A DNA stretch of 64,000 nucleotides, from positions 1,798,001-1,862,000 of the forward strand of contig NZ_CP035382.1 in the NCBI RefSeq assembly GCF_006874705.1, written 5' to 3'. This document shows, piece by piece, positions 9,468 to 23,650 of the stretch. The position numbers and the translations under genes are program-made. The notes below the pieces were generated by a model, which was not told the DNA's origin, did not search any database, and saw nothing but the letters and a program-made list of their open reading frames with translations. Position 1 is the stretch's first letter; every line of letters begins with the position of its first letter. This stretch comes from Leclercia adecarboxylata (GTDB lineage: Bacteria > Pseudomonadota > Gammaproteobacteria > Enterobacterales > Enterobacteriaceae).

Positions 9468-9709
9468 AAAAAAGGCGACAGAGCAATCTGTCGCCTTTTT
9501 TCCTGACTCACAACCCGTTATGGGTCTGACAATCCCTGTTTGCTGACAACTAACCCTGTTTTTCCGTTAGCAGGTACCGTCCGTGATAGGTCCTTTTCCC
9601 TTTTCAACGCCTCCGAGGCGTGCGTCTTCCTGACAATCCTGTGTCTTCGCCTCCTGGCGCTCCTGACCCTTATCCTTAAGTCCGGTTCCTCTCGGCATCC
9701 TCGCCGTTG
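9468..9709 (-). ncRNA. csrC: CsrC, CsrA-sequestering small RNA
   Basis: Lying between yihI and engB, as in E. coli, this minus-strand segment of about 242 nt contains the signature stretch GGGTCAGGAGCGCCAGGAGG and many GGA motifs in loops (I count about 15), the binding sites through which CsrC titrates the carbon-storage regulator CsrA. It ends in the strong terminator GGCGACAGA/TCTGTCGCC with six U (9468-9501), as in E. coli CsrC. The middle differs considerably from K-12 while the GGA spacing is retained. The 5' end is set by alignment with E. coli and is approximate. Confidence 0.92.
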
Positions 9710-9979
9710 AACGTTACTTTACGCTGTCAGGCAAAACCTACAACCCACTCACGCGACTTACGCGCGACTTTCAGATTAAGACTAAGCGTTAATAGGCTGA
9801 TTTTAATAGTTTTGATTTTTTAACACCCTGCGATTTTTCTTAAATCTCCCATAGTAAAAAGGGCAGATCTCTTACAAAGCTCATGGTTTTTACTTACAGC
9901 CGCATTGCCGATGGGAAAAGCCTTTTCTCTCTGTTCAGGTATAATCCCCCCAACGTTACGAATTTCTGGAGACAACCAC

Positions 9980-10606
9980 GTGACCAACCTGAATTATCAC
10001 CAGACGCATTTTGTCCTTAGTGCGCCTGATATTCGCCATTTACCCGCTGATACGGGTCTTGAAGTGGCATTTGCTGGCCGGTCCAACGCGGGGAAATCCA
10101 GCGCTCTGAATACCCTGACCAATCAGAAAAGCCTGGCCCGTATCTCTAAAACGCCTGGCCGTACCCAGCTGATTAACCTGTTCGAAGTTGCGCCAGGCAA
10201 GCGCCTGGTTGACCTGCCAGGCTATGGCTACGCCGAAGTTCCGGAAGAGATGAAAATCAAGTGGCAGCGCGCCCTGGGTGAATATCTGGAAAAACGCCTG
10301 TGCCTGAAAGGTCTGGTCGTGCTGATGGATATTCGCCATCCGCTTAAAGATCTTGATCAGCAGATGATCCACTGGGCCGTCGAAAGCGGGATCCAGGTGC
10401 TGGTACTGCTGACCAAAGCCGACAAGCTGGCCAGCGGCGCGCGTAAAGCGCAGGTGAATATGGTGCGTGAAGCGGTTCTGGCATTCAACGGCGACATCCA
10501 GGTTGAAGCCTTCTCTTCGCTGAAGAAACTCGGCGTGGATAAACTGCGTGAGAAGCTGGATCACTGGTACAGCGAGCTGGAACCCGCAACAGAAGCGGAA
10601 GAGTGA
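9980..10606 (+). CDS. engB: Ribosome-biogenesis GTPase EngB (YihA/YsxC)
   Basis: A 208-residue essential GTPase of the TrmE-Era-EngA-EngB family that acts in 50S subunit assembly. The G1 loop is GRSNAGKSS, the G3 motif DLPGYG, the G4 motif TKAD and the SAK-like G5 FSSLKK. The start is the GTG of [11 protein letters not shown], which matches the E. coli N-terminus and follows a TGGAGA Shine-Dalgarno. A longer frame to 9905 would add 25 residues with no family support. It is divergent from csrC and ends in its own terminator. Confidence 0.95.
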   Translation: MTNLNYHQTHFVLSAPDIRHLPADTGLEVAFAGRSNAGKSSALNTLTNQKSLARISKTPGRTQLINLFEVAPGKRLVDLPGYGYAEVPEEMKIKWQRALGEYLEKRLCLKGLVVLMDIRHPLKDLDQQMIHWAVESGIQVLVLLTKADKLASGARKAQVNMVREAVLAFNGDIQVEAFSSLKKLGVDKLREKLDHWYSELEPATEAEE

Positions 10607-10610
10607 TAAT

Positions 10611-10638
10611 AAGCGCGGCGATGTCCGCGCTTTTTTTT
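10611..10638 (+). terminator. Intrinsic terminator after engB
   Basis: AAGCGCGG and CCGCGCTT form an 8-bp stem around CGATGT, followed by eight T. It lies just upstream of the convergent Spot 42 terminator. Confidence 0.88.
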
Positions 10639-10662
10639 GCGCTGAATTTTACTTTGCCGCAA

Positions 10663-10771
10663 TAAAAAACGCCCCAGTCATTACTGACTGGGGCGGCTAA
10701 AATATTCAGCCAAATCCGATTACGTGAAGTAAAAGGTCTGAAAGATAGAACATCTTACCTCTGTACCCTAC
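10663..10771 (-). ncRNA. spf: Spot 42 small RNA
   Basis: The 109-nt minus-strand segment starts GTAGGGTACAGAGG and ends with the GCCCCAGTCA/TGACTGGGGC terminator and a U run. Length, ends and internal sequence match E. coli Spot 42 as I remember it, and the position between polA and engB is the same. Spot 42 is an Hfq-dependent RNA that represses galK and other carbon-use genes and is itself repressed by cAMP-CRP. Confidence 0.97.
10706..10753 (-). CDS. spfP: SpfP, 15-residue peptide within Spot 42
   Basis: The Spot 42 RNA contains an ATG at nt 19 opening a 15-codon frame reading MFYLSDLLLHVIGFG, the sequence reported for the SpfP peptide of E. coli, preceded by AGAGGTAAG as ribosome-binding site. 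The frame is intact here. SpfP has been described as acting with CRP to reinforce catabolite repression. Expression in this organism is inferred. Confidence 0.7.
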   Translation of the reverse strand: MFYLSDLLLHVIGFG

Positions 10772-10918
10772 GTGAATAACTCTACTCTGTTTTAGACTAT
10801 AGACAAAGCACTTTTTGTAGTTTTTTTTCATTCTTTACATAGGGAATTCTAATGATCATCACAAAACGTTCATGGATATGTTGCTTACTTACAAAAACAG
10901 GTCATATCCCATAAAGAG

Positions 10919-13711
10919 TTAGTGAGCCTGATCCCAGTTTTCTCCGCTATCCACTTCCACCAGCAACGGTACATCCAGCTTCACGGTATTCTCCATCAGT
11001 TCATGGATCTTTTTCGAGACGGCTTCCAGATCGTCTTTGTGCACTTCGAACACCAGTTCATCGTGTACCTGCATGATCATACGAACCCGCGGCTGCTCCT
11101 TCTCCAGCCAGGCATCAACGGCGATCATTGCACGCTTAATGATATCTGCCGCCGTCCCCTGCATCGGGGCGTTGATTGCTGCACGCTCGGCACCGGCACG
11201 GCGGGCGGCATTGCTGGATTTGATATCCGGCAGATAGAGGCGGCGTCCTTCCAGCGTTTCGACATAGCCTTTTTCTTTCGCCTGGGCGCGGGTGGTCTCC
11301 ATGTACTGCAGCACGCCCGGATAGCGTTCGAAATAGAGATCCATATACTTCTGCGACTCTTTACGCGGAATGTTGAGCTGACGGGAGAGACCAAATGCGC
11401 TCATACCGTAGATCAGACCAAAGTTGATCGCTTTTGCGCTCCGGCGCTGTTCCCCGGTGACACTCTCAAGTGACATGCCAAACACTTCGGCCGCCGTGGC
11501 CCGGTGGATATCCTGTCCTTCCGCAAAGGCGGTTAACAGTCCCTTATCCCGGGACAGGTGCGCCATAATACGCAGTTCAATCTGTGAGTAGTCAGCAGAG
11601 ACAATGACGTAGTCCTGCGGCGCAATAAACGCCTGACGGATACGACGCCCCTCTTCATTACGCACCGGAATATTTTGCAGGTTAGGATCGGTTGAGGACA
11701 GTCGCCCGGTAGCCGCCACTGCCTGATGATAGGAGGTATGCACGCGACCCGTTTTCGGGTTGATCATCAACGGCAGCTTATCGGTGTAGGTCGATTTCAG
11801 CTTGGCCAGCCCGCGGTATTGCAGGATCACTTTTGGCAGCGGATAGTCCAGTGCCAATTCCTCCAGCACCTCTTCGGAAGTGGACGGCGCCCCGCCCGGC
11901 GTCTTCTTCAGCGGCTTAATGCCCTGCTTTTCAAACAGGATGGTCTGCAGCTGCTTGGTGGATGAGAGATTAAACGGCTCGCCGGCGATCTCATGCGCTT
12001 TTTGCTCGAGTTCGTTCAGGCGCAACGCGATCTCTTCCGAGTGCTTATGCAGCACAGCCGGGTCGATCCTGACGCCGTTGCGCTCAATCCGGGACAGAAC
12101 CGGCACCAGCGGCATCTCGATATTCTGGAACACGTTCAGTGGCCCGGCGTGTTTTTGCAGCTTTGGCCACATCTTTAAATGCAGTTGCAGCGTAACGTCG
12201 GCATCTTCTGCCGCATAGTGTCCCGCCTCTTCCAGAGCAATCTGGTTAAACGTCAGCTGATTCTTGCCCTTACCCGCAATCTCTTCAAAGGTGACGGTTT
12301 TGTGCTTCAGCCAGCGATCGGAGAGCGAATCCATATCGTGACGACCGGCCACGCTGTCGAGGATATAGGACTCCAGCATGGTATCGAACGCAATGCCCCG
12401 CAGCTCAATGCCGTAGTTCTGCAGGATGCCGCGATCGAACTTCAGGTTTTGCCCCACCTTGAGTGCTTTGTCGTCTTCAAGGATCGGCTTGAGGAGCTCG
12501 AGAACGCGCTCGCGGGCGATCTGTTCAGGCGCATCCAGATAGTCGTGGGCGACCGGCACATAGGCGGCAACGCCAGGCTCAGTGGCGAAGGAGAGACCCA
12601 CCATATTGGCGGAGACATTATCGAGACTGTCGGTTTCGGTATCAAAAGCGAACACCGGCGCCTGCTTTAATTTTTCAATCCAGACCTGCAGCTGTGCTTC
12701 ATCGAGGATGGTTTCGTAATGTTCAGAAGAGAGAACGCTGGCTTCTTCTTCCGGCTCCTCTTCTGCATCGATCACCAGCGTCTCTTTCGGCTTAGCCGCC
12801 GGTTTAGCCCCTTTCGCCTGCAGCCATTTCCCCGCTTCAAGATCGGTTATCCAGCGTTTGAATTCATACTGCTTAAACAGGCCCAACAGCTCTTCGGCGG
12901 CAGGCTGCTGCACTTCCAGCTGCTCGCAGGTCAGATCCAGTTCAACGTCGGTTTTAATGGTCGCCAGCTGATAGGAGAGGTACGCCACCTCTTTGTTTTG
13001 CTCAAGCTTAGCGGCCATGGTTTTGGCACCGCGGAAGGTTAACCCGGCAATTTTATCCTGCTCGCTATACAGCGTATCCAGCCCACCCAACCCCTGCAGC
13101 AGAGCCTGGGCCGTCTTCTCGCCTACGCCCGGCACGCCCGGGATGTTATCGGAGGAGTCACCCATCAGGGCGAGGAAGTCGATGATAAGCTCCGGCGGCA
13201 CGCCATACTTTGTCACCACCTCTTCCGGGCCGAGGATAGTATTGGTCATGGTGTTAATCAGGGTGATCCCCGGCGTAACCAGCTGCGCCATATCTTTATC
13301 ACCGGTACTGATCAACACTGGGCGACCCAGCTTTTCGGCTTCCCGCGCCAGCGTACCGATCACATCGTCCGCTTCCACGCCAGAGACGGCCATTAAAGGC
13401 AGCCCCATCGCTTTCACCATCTTATGCAGGGGTTCAATCTGCGCGCGCAGATCGTCCGGCATCGGTGGGCGATGGGATTTGTAATGTTCAAACAGCTCAT
13501 CCCGGAAAGTTTTGCCTTTCGCATCGAAGACTACGGCGGCATGGCTCGGCTGATACTGCAGGATCAAGCTACGCAGCATGTTCAGCACGCCATACATTGC
13601 GCCCGTAGGCTCTCCCGCGCTGTTGGTCAGCGGAGGAAACGCATGATACGCCCGATAGAGGTAAGACGAACCGTCGACGAGAATAAGCGGATTTTCGGGG
13701 ATCTGAACCAT
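10919..13711 (-). CDS. polA: DNA polymerase I
   Basis: A 930-residue polymerase (928 in E. coli) for Okazaki-fragment maturation and repair. The N-terminal 5'-nuclease domain begins [20 protein letters not shown]. The central 3'-5' exonuclease domain starts [11 protein letters not shown]. The family-A polymerase domain includes motif [18 protein letters not shown], motif [17 protein letters not shown] and motif [12 protein letters not shown]. The start matching the E. coli N-terminus was preferred over an in-frame ATG 14 codons upstream. Confidence 0.97.
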   Translation of the reverse strand: MVQIPENPLILVDGSSYLYRAYHAFPPLTNSAGEPTGAMYGVLNMLRSLILQYQPSHAAVVFDAKGKTFRDELFEHYKSHRPPMPDDLRAQIEPLHKMVKAMGLPLMAVSGVEADDVIGTLAREAEKLGRPVLISTGDKDMAQLVTPGITLINTMTNTILGPEEVVTKYGVPPELIIDFLALMGDSSDNIPGVPGVGEKTAQALLQGLGGLDTLYSEQDKIAGLTFRGAKTMAAKLEQNKEVAYLSYQLATIKTDVELDLTCEQLEVQQPAAEELLGLFKQYEFKRWITDLEAGKWLQAKGAKPAAKPKETLVIDAEEEPEEEASVLSSEHYETILDEAQLQVWIEKLKQAPVFAFDTETDSLDNVSANMVGLSFATEPGVAAYVPVAHDYLDAPEQIARERVLELLKPILEDDKALKVGQNLKFDRGILQNYGIELRGIAFDTMLESYILDSVAGRHDMDSLSDRWLKHKTVTFEEIAGKGKNQLTFNQIALEEAGHYAAEDADVTLQLHLKMWPKLQKHAGPLNVFQNIEMPLVPVLSRIERNGVRIDPAVLHKHSEEIALRLNELEQKAHEIAGEPFNLSSTKQLQTILFEKQGIKPLKKTPGGAPSTSEEVLEELALDYPLPKVILQYRGLAKLKSTYTDKLPLMINPKTGRVHTSYHQAVAATGRLSSTDPNLQNIPVRNEEGRRIRQAFIAPQDYVIVSADYSQIELRIMAHLSRDKGLLTAFAEGQDIHRATAAEVFGMSLESVTGEQRRSAKAINFGLIYGMSAFGLSRQLNIPRKESQKYMDLYFERYPGVLQYMETTRAQAKEKGYVETLEGRRLYLPDIKSSNAARRAGAERAAINAPMQGTAADIIKRAMIAVDAWLEKEQPRVRMIMQVHDELVFEVHKDDLEAVSKKIHELMENTVKLDVPLLVEVDSGENWDQAH

Positions 13712-13833
13712 AATGTCCGTGCCTTTGAGTAATTTATGGATAAAGGATGCCACAGAAGGATGAAAACATCAGTTTTTCGCGGCCAATACAGCCAAAGATT
13801 TTGCGATCCTGAGGATCGCTCGCAAATAAAATC

Positions 13834-13842
13834 TGTGGATAA
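13834..13842 (-). promoter_or_regulatory. DnaA box upstream of polA
   Basis: TGTGGATAA, the reverse complement of the consensus TTATCCACA, lies about 125 bp upstream of the polA start in the polA-yihG gap (13712-14147). DnaA has been reported to stimulate polA expression in E. coli, so a regulatory role is plausible. The rest of the gap is AT-rich around 13890-13960; I see no gene there. Confidence 0.5.
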
Positions 13843-14147
13843 GTTTGTGAGTAGTTTCTGCGGCCTGGACTAAATGTGCTATCTGACGATCGTTGAAATA
13901 ATATTAAATTTTAATAATCAATAATTTATAATTTGATCGCGATCTCATATTGCTGATTGATGACAATTTACTCCATGTGGATATAAGCCAAGCTGGATCT
14001 GCGCCACAGGATTTTTCTCCACCGGGTATGCAATTCAGAATTCCCGCCAGGTAAAAGCGCCATCCTTAGAACGTTTTCTGGTAAAATCAGCGCCCGGTGT
14101 CTGTTTATCAGGCGCTAATTATAGCTAACTACCTGAAAACATTCATC

Positions 14148-15056
14148 ATGTCTAGACTGCTGGCTGCGATCATACTCCTGTTAAGTATCGCATTAACTAT
14201 TCTGGTCACCATCGCCTGTTCTGTGCCGATCATCATCGCCGGAATAATTAAACTGCTATTGCCGATCCCCGTCGTCTGGCGTGCTGTCTCTGCCTTCTGC
14301 AACTTTATGATGTACTGCTGGTGCGAAGGCCTGGCGGTACTACTGCGTCTTAACCCGCATCTGAAATGGGATGTTCAGGGTCTGGAAGGGCTTAACAAGA
14401 AAAACTGGTATTTGCTGATCTGCAACCACCATAGCTGGGCCGATATCGTGGTGTTGTGCGTGCTGTTCCGCAAACATATCCCGATGAATAAATATTTTCT
14501 TAAGCAGCAGCTTGCCTGGGTGCCCTTTATTGGCCTGGCCTGCTGGGCGCTGGATATGCCTTTCATGAAACGCTATTCGCGTAGCTATCTGATTCGTCAT
14601 CCTGAGCGCCGTGGTAAAGATGTTGAAACGACCCGCCGCTCGTGCGAGAAGTTTCGCGCGCACCCTACCACGATTGTCAACTTTGTCGAAGGCTCTCGCT
14701 TTACCGAAGTGAAGCAGCAGCAAACCCGCTCTCCCTATGCCAACCTGCTGCCGCCCAAAGCGGCCGGGATCGCCATGGCGCTTAACGTGCTGGGTCAACA
14801 GTTCGATAAATTACTGGACGTGACGCTCTGCTATCCCGAAAACGATAAGACGCCGTTTTACGATATGCTCAGCGGCAAGTTAACCCGGATCGTGGTGCGT
14901 ATTAATCTGGTGCCTGTGGCGGAGGAATTACACGGGGACTATGTCAGTGATAAGAACTTTAAACGACGTTTCCAGCTCTGGCTGAATACGCTCTGGAGTG
15001 AGAAAGACGCGCTGATAAACACGATTAAAGCGGAATACAAAAACGCCGGTCATTGA
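14148..15056 (+). CDS. yihG: Acyltransferase YihG (1-acyl-glycerol-3-phosphate acyltransferase family)
   Basis: An inner-membrane PlsC-like acyltransferase that acts on phospholipid precursors. Two N-terminal hydrophobic segments ([20 protein letters not shown] and the following [12 protein letters not shown]) precede the catalytic NHHSWAD (HX4D) motif, and VEGSRFT is the second acyltransferase block. The start is uncertain. Upstream codons (IANYLKTF) still align with E. coli MANLLNKF, but the expected ATG is ATA here (14121). Either this ATG (302 residues) or GTG at 14097 (319 residues) is used. It is convergent with dsbA; K-12 has yihF between them, which is absent here. Confidence 0.9.
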   Translation: MSRLLAAIILLLSIALTILVTIACSVPIIIAGIIKLLLPIPVVWRAVSAFCNFMMYCWCEGLAVLLRLNPHLKWDVQGLEGLNKKNWYLLICNHHSWADIVVLCVLFRKHIPMNKYFLKQQLAWVPFIGLACWALDMPFMKRYSRSYLIRHPERRGKDVETTRRSCEKFRAHPTTIVNFVEGSRFTEVKQQQTRSPYANLLPPKAAGIAMALNVLGQQFDKLLDVTLCYPENDKTPFYDMLSGKLTRIVVRINLVPVAEELHGDYVSDKNFKRRFQLWLNTLWSEKDALINTIKAEYKNAGH

Positions 15057-15066
15057 CCGGCGTTTT
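15040..15066. terminator. Bidirectional terminator between yihG and dsbA
   Basis: AAAACGCCGGTCA and TGACCGGCGTTTT form a 13-bp stem flanked by A and T runs, so it can terminate both convergent transcripts. The yihG stop codon TGA lies inside the hairpin. Confidence 0.85.
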
Positions 15067-15071
15067 CTTTA

Positions 15072-15695
15072 TTACTTCTTCTCAACCAGATACTTCACTG
15101 TATCGGCATATTGCTGGACAAAGATGTCCATGCTGCTGGTATCCATACCCTGCATATTCAGCTGATATTTGCCGTTAACATACATGGCTGGCACGCCGCG
15201 CAGCTCCAGATCGGCAGCAGCTTTTTCCTGCTGAGCCACCAGGGATTTCACGACAAAGCTATTCCAGGCTGCATCGTATTCTTCGCCTTTAACGCCGGCA
15301 TCAACAAATACTTTACGGATATCGGCAGTGGTCTGAACGGTCTGGGTTTTCTGAACCGCTTCAAACATCGGCGCAGTAATTTTGTCTTCCACACCAAGCG
15401 CCATCGCAACGGCCCATGCCTGAGTCAGGTCTTTGCCCAACGGGCCAAGGAACTCAACGTGATACTTGGTCATCTTGGTGCCTTCCGGCAGCTTTTTCTT
15501 CACGCTATCGGAAACGTGCAGAACCTGCTCGAACTCATAGCAGTGCGGGCAGTAAAATGAGAAGAACTCAAGGACCTGAGGTTCTCCGGCAACCGGTTTG
15601 TCGAGGGTAATATACTGCTTGCCATCGGTGAACTGTGCAGCCGATGCGCTAAAAGCCAGAATCATACCTGCCAGCGCCAGCCATATTTTTTTCAT
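15072..15695 (-). CDS. dsbA: Periplasmic thiol:disulfide oxidoreductase DsbA
   Basis: A 207-residue secreted thioredoxin-fold oxidase that introduces disulfides into exported proteins and is recycled by DsbB. The signal peptide [19 protein letters not shown] is followed by mature AQFTDGKQY. The redox motif CPHC lies in [12 protein letters not shown] and the cis-proline loop in RGVPAMYV. The start is the ATG with an AGGAGAGAG Shine-Dalgarno; the ATG two codons earlier is less likely. Only 27 bp separate it from srkA upstream, so the two are probably co-transcribed, as in E. coli. Confidence 0.96.
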   Translation of the reverse strand: MKKIWLALAGMILAFSASAAQFTDGKQYITLDKPVAGEPQVLEFFSFYCPHCYEFEQVLHVSDSVKKKLPEGTKMTKYHVEFLGPLGKDLTQAWAVAMALGVEDKITAPMFEAVQKTQTVQTTADIRKVFVDAGVKGEEYDAAWNSFVVKSLVAQQEKAAADLELRGVPAMYVNGKYQLNMQGMDTSSMDIFVQQYADTVKYLVEKK

Positions 15696-15722
15696 GATCA
15701 ACTCTCTCCTGGGTGTGTTCGA

Positions 15723-16709
15723 TTAATACATTGGCGTTAATTGCAAAGGGGGTTCCTGCAGAACCTTTACCTGTTCAATAAATGTGGATATCTGGTTACG
15801 CCAGTAATCTTCCCCGGTAAGCCACGGGAAGTTTCTGGGAAAAGCGGGGTCGTCCCAACGCCTGATTAACCATGCAAGATAATAAACAAAACGCATGGCG
15901 CGTAAAGGTTCGATTAATGCAATTTCGTCTGAATCAAAAGAACTGAACTCTTCATAGGCCTCGATAATCGTCTCCAGCTGCATCCGCTGTTCGGCTTTAT
16001 CGCCATTCAGCAGCATCCAGAGATCCTGAATGGCTGGTCCCATTCGCGCATCATCGAGATCGACAAATAATGGCCCATCACGCCAGAGAATATTTCCGGC
16101 ATGGCAATCACCATGCAAACGCAGCGTTTGTACGTTGTTATCCCAGCGCGGTATGACGGCGTTAATTAAGCCATCCGTTGCGGCAAGGAATTGTGCCTTC
16201 AGCCCGGAAGGGATGAGCGTGGACGTTTCAAATACCTGTCGCGGTTCGAGCAAATATTCCTGAATGCCGATGCCAGGGCGCGCGGTAAATGCGCTTTTCT
16301 GCCCTGTTTGATGAATGCGCCCTAAATAGCGGGCAACCCACTCCATCTGATCGATATTATCGGCTTCAAATTGCCGGCCACCGAGGCTGGGGAAGACAGC
16401 AAAATAAAAACCCAGGTGTGTCAGCAGCGTCTGATTATTGAATTTAAGAGGAGCGGCGACGGGAACATCATCGGCCACCAGGTCGAGAGCGAACTGATGC
16501 TCTTCCTGAATTTGTTCAGCTGACCAGCGCTGCGGGCGGTAAAATTTCACCACAAAGCGCCGGCGATCCTCGTCCTGAAACTGGTAGACGCGGTTCTCAT
16601 AGCTGTTTAATGGAGTCAGGCCTGAGTCCACCCGGATGCCCTGTTCAAACAGCGCATCCATAATGGTATCCGGGTGTAAGGTCTGGAAAGTAAAAGCCTG
16701 GTCGTTCAT
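15723..16709 (-). CDS. srkA: Stress response kinase A (SrkA/YihE)
   Basis: A 328-residue Ser/Thr protein kinase with aminoglycoside-phosphotransferase/choline-kinase fold. E. coli YihE counters MazF-mediated death and is induced by Cpx envelope stress together with dsbA. Visible motifs are RRFVVKFYRPQRWS (ATP-lysine region), the catalytic loop HGDCHAGNILW and the metal-binding FVDLDDARMGP. Length equals the E. coli protein. It sits immediately upstream of dsbA on the same strand. Confidence 0.95.
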   Translation of the reverse strand: MNDQAFTFQTLHPDTIMDALFEQGIRVDSGLTPLNSYENRVYQFQDEDRRRFVVKFYRPQRWSAEQIQEEHQFALDLVADDVPVAAPLKFNNQTLLTHLGFYFAVFPSLGGRQFEADNIDQMEWVARYLGRIHQTGQKSAFTARPGIGIQEYLLEPRQVFETSTLIPSGLKAQFLAATDGLINAVIPRWDNNVQTLRLHGDCHAGNILWRDGPLFVDLDDARMGPAIQDLWMLLNGDKAEQRMQLETIIEAYEEFSSFDSDEIALIEPLRAMRFVYYLAWLIRRWDDPAFPRNFPWLTGEDYWRNQISTFIEQVKVLQEPPLQLTPMY

Positions 16710-16784
16710 CCGATCATCCGGAAATTATACGAATGATTGAGGATATCATTTAACGGCGTTTACGGTGGTGCCTCTTACAAGCTT

Positions 16785-17054
16785 TTACTCTTTAATTACG
16801 CCACGCGCGCGCAGCAGTGCGGTTTTGAAATCTTCTTCGTAATCTTTCTGGATCCCCGGGATAACCGCATCTTTTCCGGAATCACGCATTTTCAGGTGAT
16901 AGATCAGGATGTCATCAGAAAGGTCGGCCAGTTCACCGTCATAACCTGACTCCTGCGCCAGTTTCTGTAAAAATTGCACCAGGTTAAGTTCTGGCTCTTT
17001 CTGCCAGGCTGGCTGGAGGAGTTCAATAACTTCGTTCAGACGTTTACATTTCAT
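16785..17054 (-). CDS. yihD: Conserved protein YihD
   Basis: An 89-residue protein matching YihD (DUF1040), beginning [21 protein letters not shown]. It is small, soluble and predominantly helical, with no membrane segment or known catalytic motif, and its biochemical role is not established. It has a clear Shine-Dalgarno (AAAGGAG) and is divergent from mobA, as in E. coli. Confidence 0.92.
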   Translation of the reverse strand: MKCKRLNEVIELLQPAWQKEPELNLVQFLQKLAQESGYDGELADLSDDILIYHLKMRDSGKDAVIPGIQKDYEEDFKTALLRARGVIKE

Positions 17055-17119
17055 GGTAATGCTCCTTTCATTTAGAGTGACACGTTAGCAGGGTCAATCC
17101 CACAAGAAAAGAGACGATA

Positions 17120-17707
17120 TTGTTGAGCCAGATAAGCAGCATCACCGGGGTGATATTAGCCGGAGGCAAGGCGTCCCGTATGGGAGGAAAAGATAAGGGC
17201 TTGCAGGAGCTGAACGGCCTGCCGTTATGGCAGCATGTTGCGCGAACGCTGCATAAGCAGGTCAGTACACTCGTAGTGAGTGCCAACCGCAATATCGCCA
17301 CTTATCAGGAAAGCGGGTATCCCGTTTACGCGGATCTGCTGGCTGATTACCCCGGACCACTGGCGGGCATACTTTCGGTTATGCAGCAGAGCGATGCGGA
17401 ATGGTTCCTGTTTTGCCCTTGTGATACACCCTTTATCCCGGATTGCCTGGCTGAGCGGCTGGTTAAATACAGGGAAACGGCACCTGTAGTCTGGGCGCAT
17501 GACGGCGATCGCGATCATCCAACCATTGCATTAATGCATCGCCAGCTGATGCCGGTATTAGAGAGCTATTTAGCCGCTGGCGAGCGCCGTGTGATGGTCT
17601 TTATGCGCCAGGTAGGTGGGCATTCCGTTGAATTTAGCGATATGAAACAGGCATTTATTAATATGAATACACTCGAAGAGATACAAACTATTCAGAGGCA
17701 CAAATGA
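17120..17707 (+). CDS. mobA: Molybdenum cofactor guanylyltransferase MobA
   Basis: A 195-residue nucleotidyltransferase that joins GMP to molybdopterin to form the MGD cofactor of enzymes such as nitrate reductase and DMSO reductase. The GTP-binding signature [18 protein letters not shown] lies at the N-terminus and the CPCDTPFIP metal-binding loop near residue 100. Length agrees with E. coli MobA (194). The frame opens with TTG codons at 17120 and 17123, and I take the first. The stop overlaps the mobB start by four bases (ATGA), so the genes are translationally coupled. Confidence 0.94.
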   Translation: MLSQISSITGVILAGGKASRMGGKDKGLQELNGLPLWQHVARTLHKQVSTLVVSANRNIATYQESGYPVYADLLADYPGPLAGILSVMQQSDAEWFLFCPCDTPFIPDCLAERLVKYRETAPVVWAHDGDRDHPTIALMHRQLMPVLESYLAAGERRVMVFMRQVGGHSVEFSDMKQAFINMNTLEEIQTIQRHK

Positions 17708-18210
17708 TACCCGTTTTAGCGATTGCCGCCTGGAGCGGTACGGGGAAAACCACCCTGTTAAAGGCCATCATTCCGGCACTCTGTGCCAGAGGTATTCGTC
17801 CGGGGCTTATCAAACATACCCACCACAACATGGATGTCGATACTCCCGGGAAGGACAGCTACGAACTGCGTAAGGCCGGTGCGGCACAAACCCTCGTTGC
17901 CAGCAGTCAGCGATGGGCCTTAATGACGGAAACACCCGCCGAAGAGGAGATCGATCTGGCTTATCTCATCAGTCGGATGGATCATTCGAAGCTGGATCTG
18001 GTACTGGTGGAAGGTTTTAAGCATGAGGCGGTGGCAAAGATCCTGCTTTTCAGAAGCGATACCGGGCATGATATTAATGAGTTGACGCTTGATGATCACG
18101 TTATCGCGGTGGGGAGTGACGCTCCACTGTCGCTTCAGGTACCGGTATTAGATATCAATGATGCGGAGGGGATGGTTGATTTCATCCTGCAGTGGATGAA
18201 GGTATTGTAG
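17704..18210 (+). CDS. mobB: Molybdopterin-guanine dinucleotide biosynthesis adaptor MobB
   Basis: A 168-residue P-loop GTP-binding protein that assists MobA but is not essential for cofactor synthesis. Walker A is [10 protein letters not shown] near residue 10. Further landmarks are [20 protein letters not shown] and [10 protein letters not shown]. It shares the ATGA overlap with mobA. In K-12 this gene lies just downstream of rrnA, and here it ends about 85 bp from the 5S gene of an rRNA operon. Confidence 0.94.
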   Translation: MIPVLAIAAWSGTGKTTLLKAIIPALCARGIRPGLIKHTHHNMDVDTPGKDSYELRKAGAAQTLVASSQRWALMTETPAEEEIDLAYLISRMDHSKLDLVLVEGFKHEAVAKILLFRSDTGHDINELTLDDHVIAVGSDAPLSLQVPVLDINDAEGMVDFILQWMKVL

Positions 18211-18250
18211 GCCGGGTAAGGCGCAGCCGCCGCCCGGCGGGTTTCCCGGC
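18208..18250. repeat. REP element after mobB
   Basis: GTAGGCCGGGTAAGGCG and the complementary GCCCGGC (18211-18216 with 18233-18238) form a typical REP hairpin starting at the mobB stop codon, between convergent mobB and the rRNA operon. Confidence 0.75.
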
Positions 18251-18257
18251 GCAACGC

Positions 18258-18285
18258 AAAAAGCCCATCCGTGAGGATGGGCTTT
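18258..18285 (-). terminator. rRNA operon terminator
   Basis: AAAGCCCATCC and GGATGGGCTTT form an 11-bp stem with a GTGA loop. On the minus strand a run of five U follows. It lies 10 bp beyond the 5S 3' end, so no distal tRNA gene is present in this operon. Confidence 0.9.
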
Positions 18286-18295
18286 CGCGTGTTTG

Positions 18296-18415
18296 ATGCC
18301 TGGCAGTTCCCTACTCTCGCATGGGGAGACCCCACACTACCATCGGCGCTACGGCGTTTCACTTCTGAGTTCGGCATGGGGTCAGGTGGGACCACCGCGC
18401 TACAGCCGCCAGGCA
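18296..18415 (-). rRNA. rrf: 5S ribosomal RNA
   Basis: A 120-nt segment beginning TGCCTGGCGGCTGTAGCGCG and ending AGTTGCCAGGCAT-like sequence (complement of 18296-18308), nearly identical to E. coli 5S with the terminal stem intact. It is the last gene of the operon. In K-12 the mobB-proximal operon is rrnA, and likewise no tRNA gene follows here. Confidence 0.97.
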
Positions 18416-18504
18416 AATTCTGTTGTCACCCCACCCGCAGGCGCAGTGAATAATCTGTATCAGCTGAAAATCTCTCAAATCCGCCGAAACAGCTTCGGCG
18501 TTGT

Positions 18505-21410
<2,906 letters not shown>

Positions 21411-21620
21411 TCACAACCCGAAGATGTTTCACTTCTGATTGCGAAAATTTGAGAGACTCTGACACACCGCTCATCTGCTCTTATTACGGAGAACAGACAG
21501 GGCATGTCGTTTCAATTTTCAGCTTGATCCAGATTTTTAAAGAGCAAATATCTCAAACGTAACTCAGAGAGTTAGTTTTGAGATATAAAGGCAGGTGACT
21601 TTCACTCACAAACCAGCAAG

Positions 21621-21696
21621 TGGCGTCCCCTAGGGGATTCGAACCCCTGTTACCGCCGTGAAAGGGCGGTGTCCTGGGCCTCTAGACGAAGGGGAC
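21621..21696 (-). tRNA. gltT-like: tRNA-Glu (UUC) in the 16S-23S spacer
   Basis: A 76-nt gene starting GTCCCCTTCGTCTAGAGG and ending with encoded CCA. The acceptor stem is GTCCCCT/AGGGGAC, the anticodon loop CTTTCAC gives UUC, and the T loop is GGTTCGAATCC. It is the only spacer tRNA. K-12 rrnC has the same spacer type, whereas K-12 rrnA carries tRNA-Ile and tRNA-Ala. This matters for the hybrid-operon finding. Confidence 0.98.
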
Positions 21697-21782
21697 ACTG
21701 AAGTCTGCTTCGGCAAGACGCCTTGCTTTTTACTTTTCATCAGACAATCTGTGTGAGCACTACAAAGGCAGGTTCTTTAAGG

Positions 21783-23322
<1,540 letters not shown>

Positions 23323-23447
23323 AAGTTTGATGCTCGTGAATTAAACTTCGTAATGAATTACGTATGTTCACTCAGAGACTTGGTATTCATTTATTGTCCG
23401 AAGACATTAAGAATCCATGTCACTTTGAGTGCCCACACAGATTGTCT

Positions 23448-23650
23448 GATAAATTGTTAAAGAGCAGTGCAACGCGGCTTTCGCTCACCGTTGCGAGGTG
23501 GCGTATATTACGCTTTCCTCTTCCAGAGTCAAGCGATAATTTCACGCTTTTCTCTGCTGACCCGGCGGCTTGTTCGCCGTTGTTCCGTGTCAGTGGAGGC
23601 GCATTATAGGGAGTTCTTCGGCGGTGACAAGAGTAAATTTAAAAAAACTA
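23448..23650 (-). promoter_or_regulatory. rRNA operon promoters P1 and P2 with boxA leader
   Basis: P1 has -35 TTGTCA (complement of 23626-23631), a 16-bp spacer and -10 TATAAT (23604-23609), then a GC-rich discriminator (GCGCC) typical of stringent, ppGpp-controlled rRNA promoters. An A/T-rich UP-like tract lies upstream (23633-23650). P2 has -35 TTGACT (23527-23532), 16 bp and -10 TAATAT (23505-23510). The boxA antitermination signal TGCTCTTTAACAATTTATC (complement of 23448-23466) follows. The remaining leader to 23323 contains no gene. Confidence 0.92.

Noticed and set aside
18258..18295. Possible distal tRNA gene after the 5S gene
   Set aside because: Only a terminator and a REP element follow the 5S gene; no cloverleaf can be formed.
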